From: Rhodococcoides kyotonense
GTDB taxonomy: Bacteria; Actinomycetota; Actinomycetes; Mycobacteriales; Mycobacteriaceae
Direction: 5' to 3'
Length of the DNA stretch: 64,000 nt
NCBI RefSeq assembly: GCF_900188125.1
Contig: NZ_FZOW01000008.1
Location: forward strand, 62,001 to 126,000
Below are positions 63,644 through 64,000 of this stretch, in pieces. How positions within the stretch are numbered: the stretch's first letter is position 1; each line of letters opens with the position of its first letter. The position numbers and the translations under genes were made by a program. Below the pieces are notes generated by a model. It worked only from the letters and a program-made list of their open reading frames with translations, made no database searches and was not told the DNA's origin.

Positions 63644-63895
63644 GTGAGCGAATGTGACATTCGGTCACCCTGGGGCGGGGGCGGATCCGGAGCGAAGGCG
63701 CCATTCAGTCACTCAGAGTGAGCGAGGGTGACATTCGGTCACCTCGGGGCGGGGGTCGATCCGGAGCGAGGGCGCCATTCGGTCACTCAGAGTGAGCGAG
63801 GGTGACATTCGGTCACCCCGGGGCGGATCCGGAGCGAGGGCGTCATTCAGTCACTCAGAGTGAGCGAGGGTGACATTCGGTCACCCCGGGGCCGG
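63644..63895. repeat. 74-bp tandem repeat array (about 3.5 copies)
   Basis: GTGAGCG starts at 63644, 63718, 63792 and 63860, so units are 74, 74 and 68 bp with a partial fourth. Each unit contains the hairpin GTGACATTCGGTCAC (near-perfect in the first, perfect 6-bp arms GGTGAC/GTCACC in the others) and a CCATTCRGTCACTCAGAGTGAG-like second palindrome. It fills the space between htdX and the next gene. Confidence 0.85.
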
Positions 63896-63911
63896 CCGAC
63901 CCCCGACTGCC

Positions 63912-64000
63912 CTATCCCGTGTGCGCGGTCTTCTTACCCGCCAGACCACGCCAGGCGAGGTTCTCGAGCAAGTCTGCTGCTGCGTCGACCTCGATCTCTC
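63912..64000 (-). CDS. C-terminal end of a probable TetR-family regulator, 5' end missing
   Basis: Only the last 29 codons are in the window: EIEVDAAADLLENLAWRGLA then GKKTAHTG and stop. This looks like the final helix of a TetR-family protein. In mycobacteria a TetR gene (Rv0238) lies near htdX. If so, it is the natural candidate to bind the palindrome at 61303. Confidence 0.45.
   Translation of the reverse strand, partial: EIEVDAAADLLENLAWRGLAGKKTAHTG

Noticed and set aside
63644-63895. CRISPR array
   Set aside because: Units are 74 bp tandem copies without variable spacers of constant size; no cas genes are near.

Overview
The window is a 64 kb piece of a high-GC, gene-dense actinobacterial chromosome, almost certainly from a mycolic-acid producer of the Rhodococcus/Nocardia group. 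The evidence is a fused HadA/HadB-type dehydratase, a FadE5, FadA2, FabG4, HtdX set, an Rv1355c-type gene next to GAF-GGDEF-EAL proteins, a block matching the mycobacterial Rv0535-Rv0541c neighbourhood, and a DUF4185 protein of the kind that cleaves D-arabinan. The genus is inferred from gene content; no rRNA gene is present. Many genes overlap by ATGA or GTGA and are probably translationally coupled.

Layout. (1) 1-11.2 kb: an exopolysaccharide locus with a truncated Wzy/ligase-like membrane protein, three GT4-type glycosyltransferases, two tandem GDP-mannose-4,6-dehydratase-like enzymes, a hexapeptide acetyltransferase, a flippase, and two secreted clan-A glycoside hydrolases at or near its ends. 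(2) 11.2-15.8 kb: a TspO-like gene, then a five-gene minus-strand operon with two SipW-type signal peptidases (one fused to an exported stalk) and three small exported TasA/camelysin-like proteins. (3) 16.4-24.4 kb: HadAB fusion, three actin-fold (Hsp70-like) proteins, two of them with a membrane anchor and Thr/Pro-rich tail, a methyltransferase, an ANTAR protein, a CYTH-CHAD protein and dCTP deaminase. (4) 24.6-31.3 kb: acyltransferase-like gene, ThiF-nitroreductase fusion and two tandem c-di-GMP enzymes, then tRNA-Gly(CCC). (5) 31.6-38.8 kb: secreted lipase, AAC(3)-like protein, PucR regulator, aldehyde dehydrogenase, GMC oxidoreductase and rhodanese. (6) 38.9-46.6 kb: a lipoprotein, membrane molybdoenzyme, membrane protein, methyltransferase operon, then a GT-C-like membrane protein, MTA phosphorylase, epimerase, GT2 and DUF2064. 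(7) 46.6-51.8 kb: HTH-DUF4180 pair, MarR, DUF4185, methyltransferase, fadE5. (8) 51.9-53.1 kb: an AbiEi/DUF559-type gene bracketed by two 84-bp hairpin repeats. (9) 53.1-59.6 kb: ribBA with two copies of a flavin-reductase pair, SGNH hydrolase, VanW protein. (10) 60-64 kb: fadA2 divergent from fabG4-htdX, a tandem repeat array, and the 3' end of a probable TetR gene.

Intergenic space is unusually rich in structured repeats: five separate hairpin or palindrome families were found, mostly at 3' ends of genes. The most unusual loci are the hairpin-bracketed DUF559 unit, the SipW-type locus with its peptidase-stalk fusion, and the cluster of membrane-anchored actin-fold proteins. A shared palindrome (TTAC-Y-GACGAGTA) in front of fadE5 and between fadA2 and fabG4 suggests one TetR-type regulator for the fatty-acid genes.
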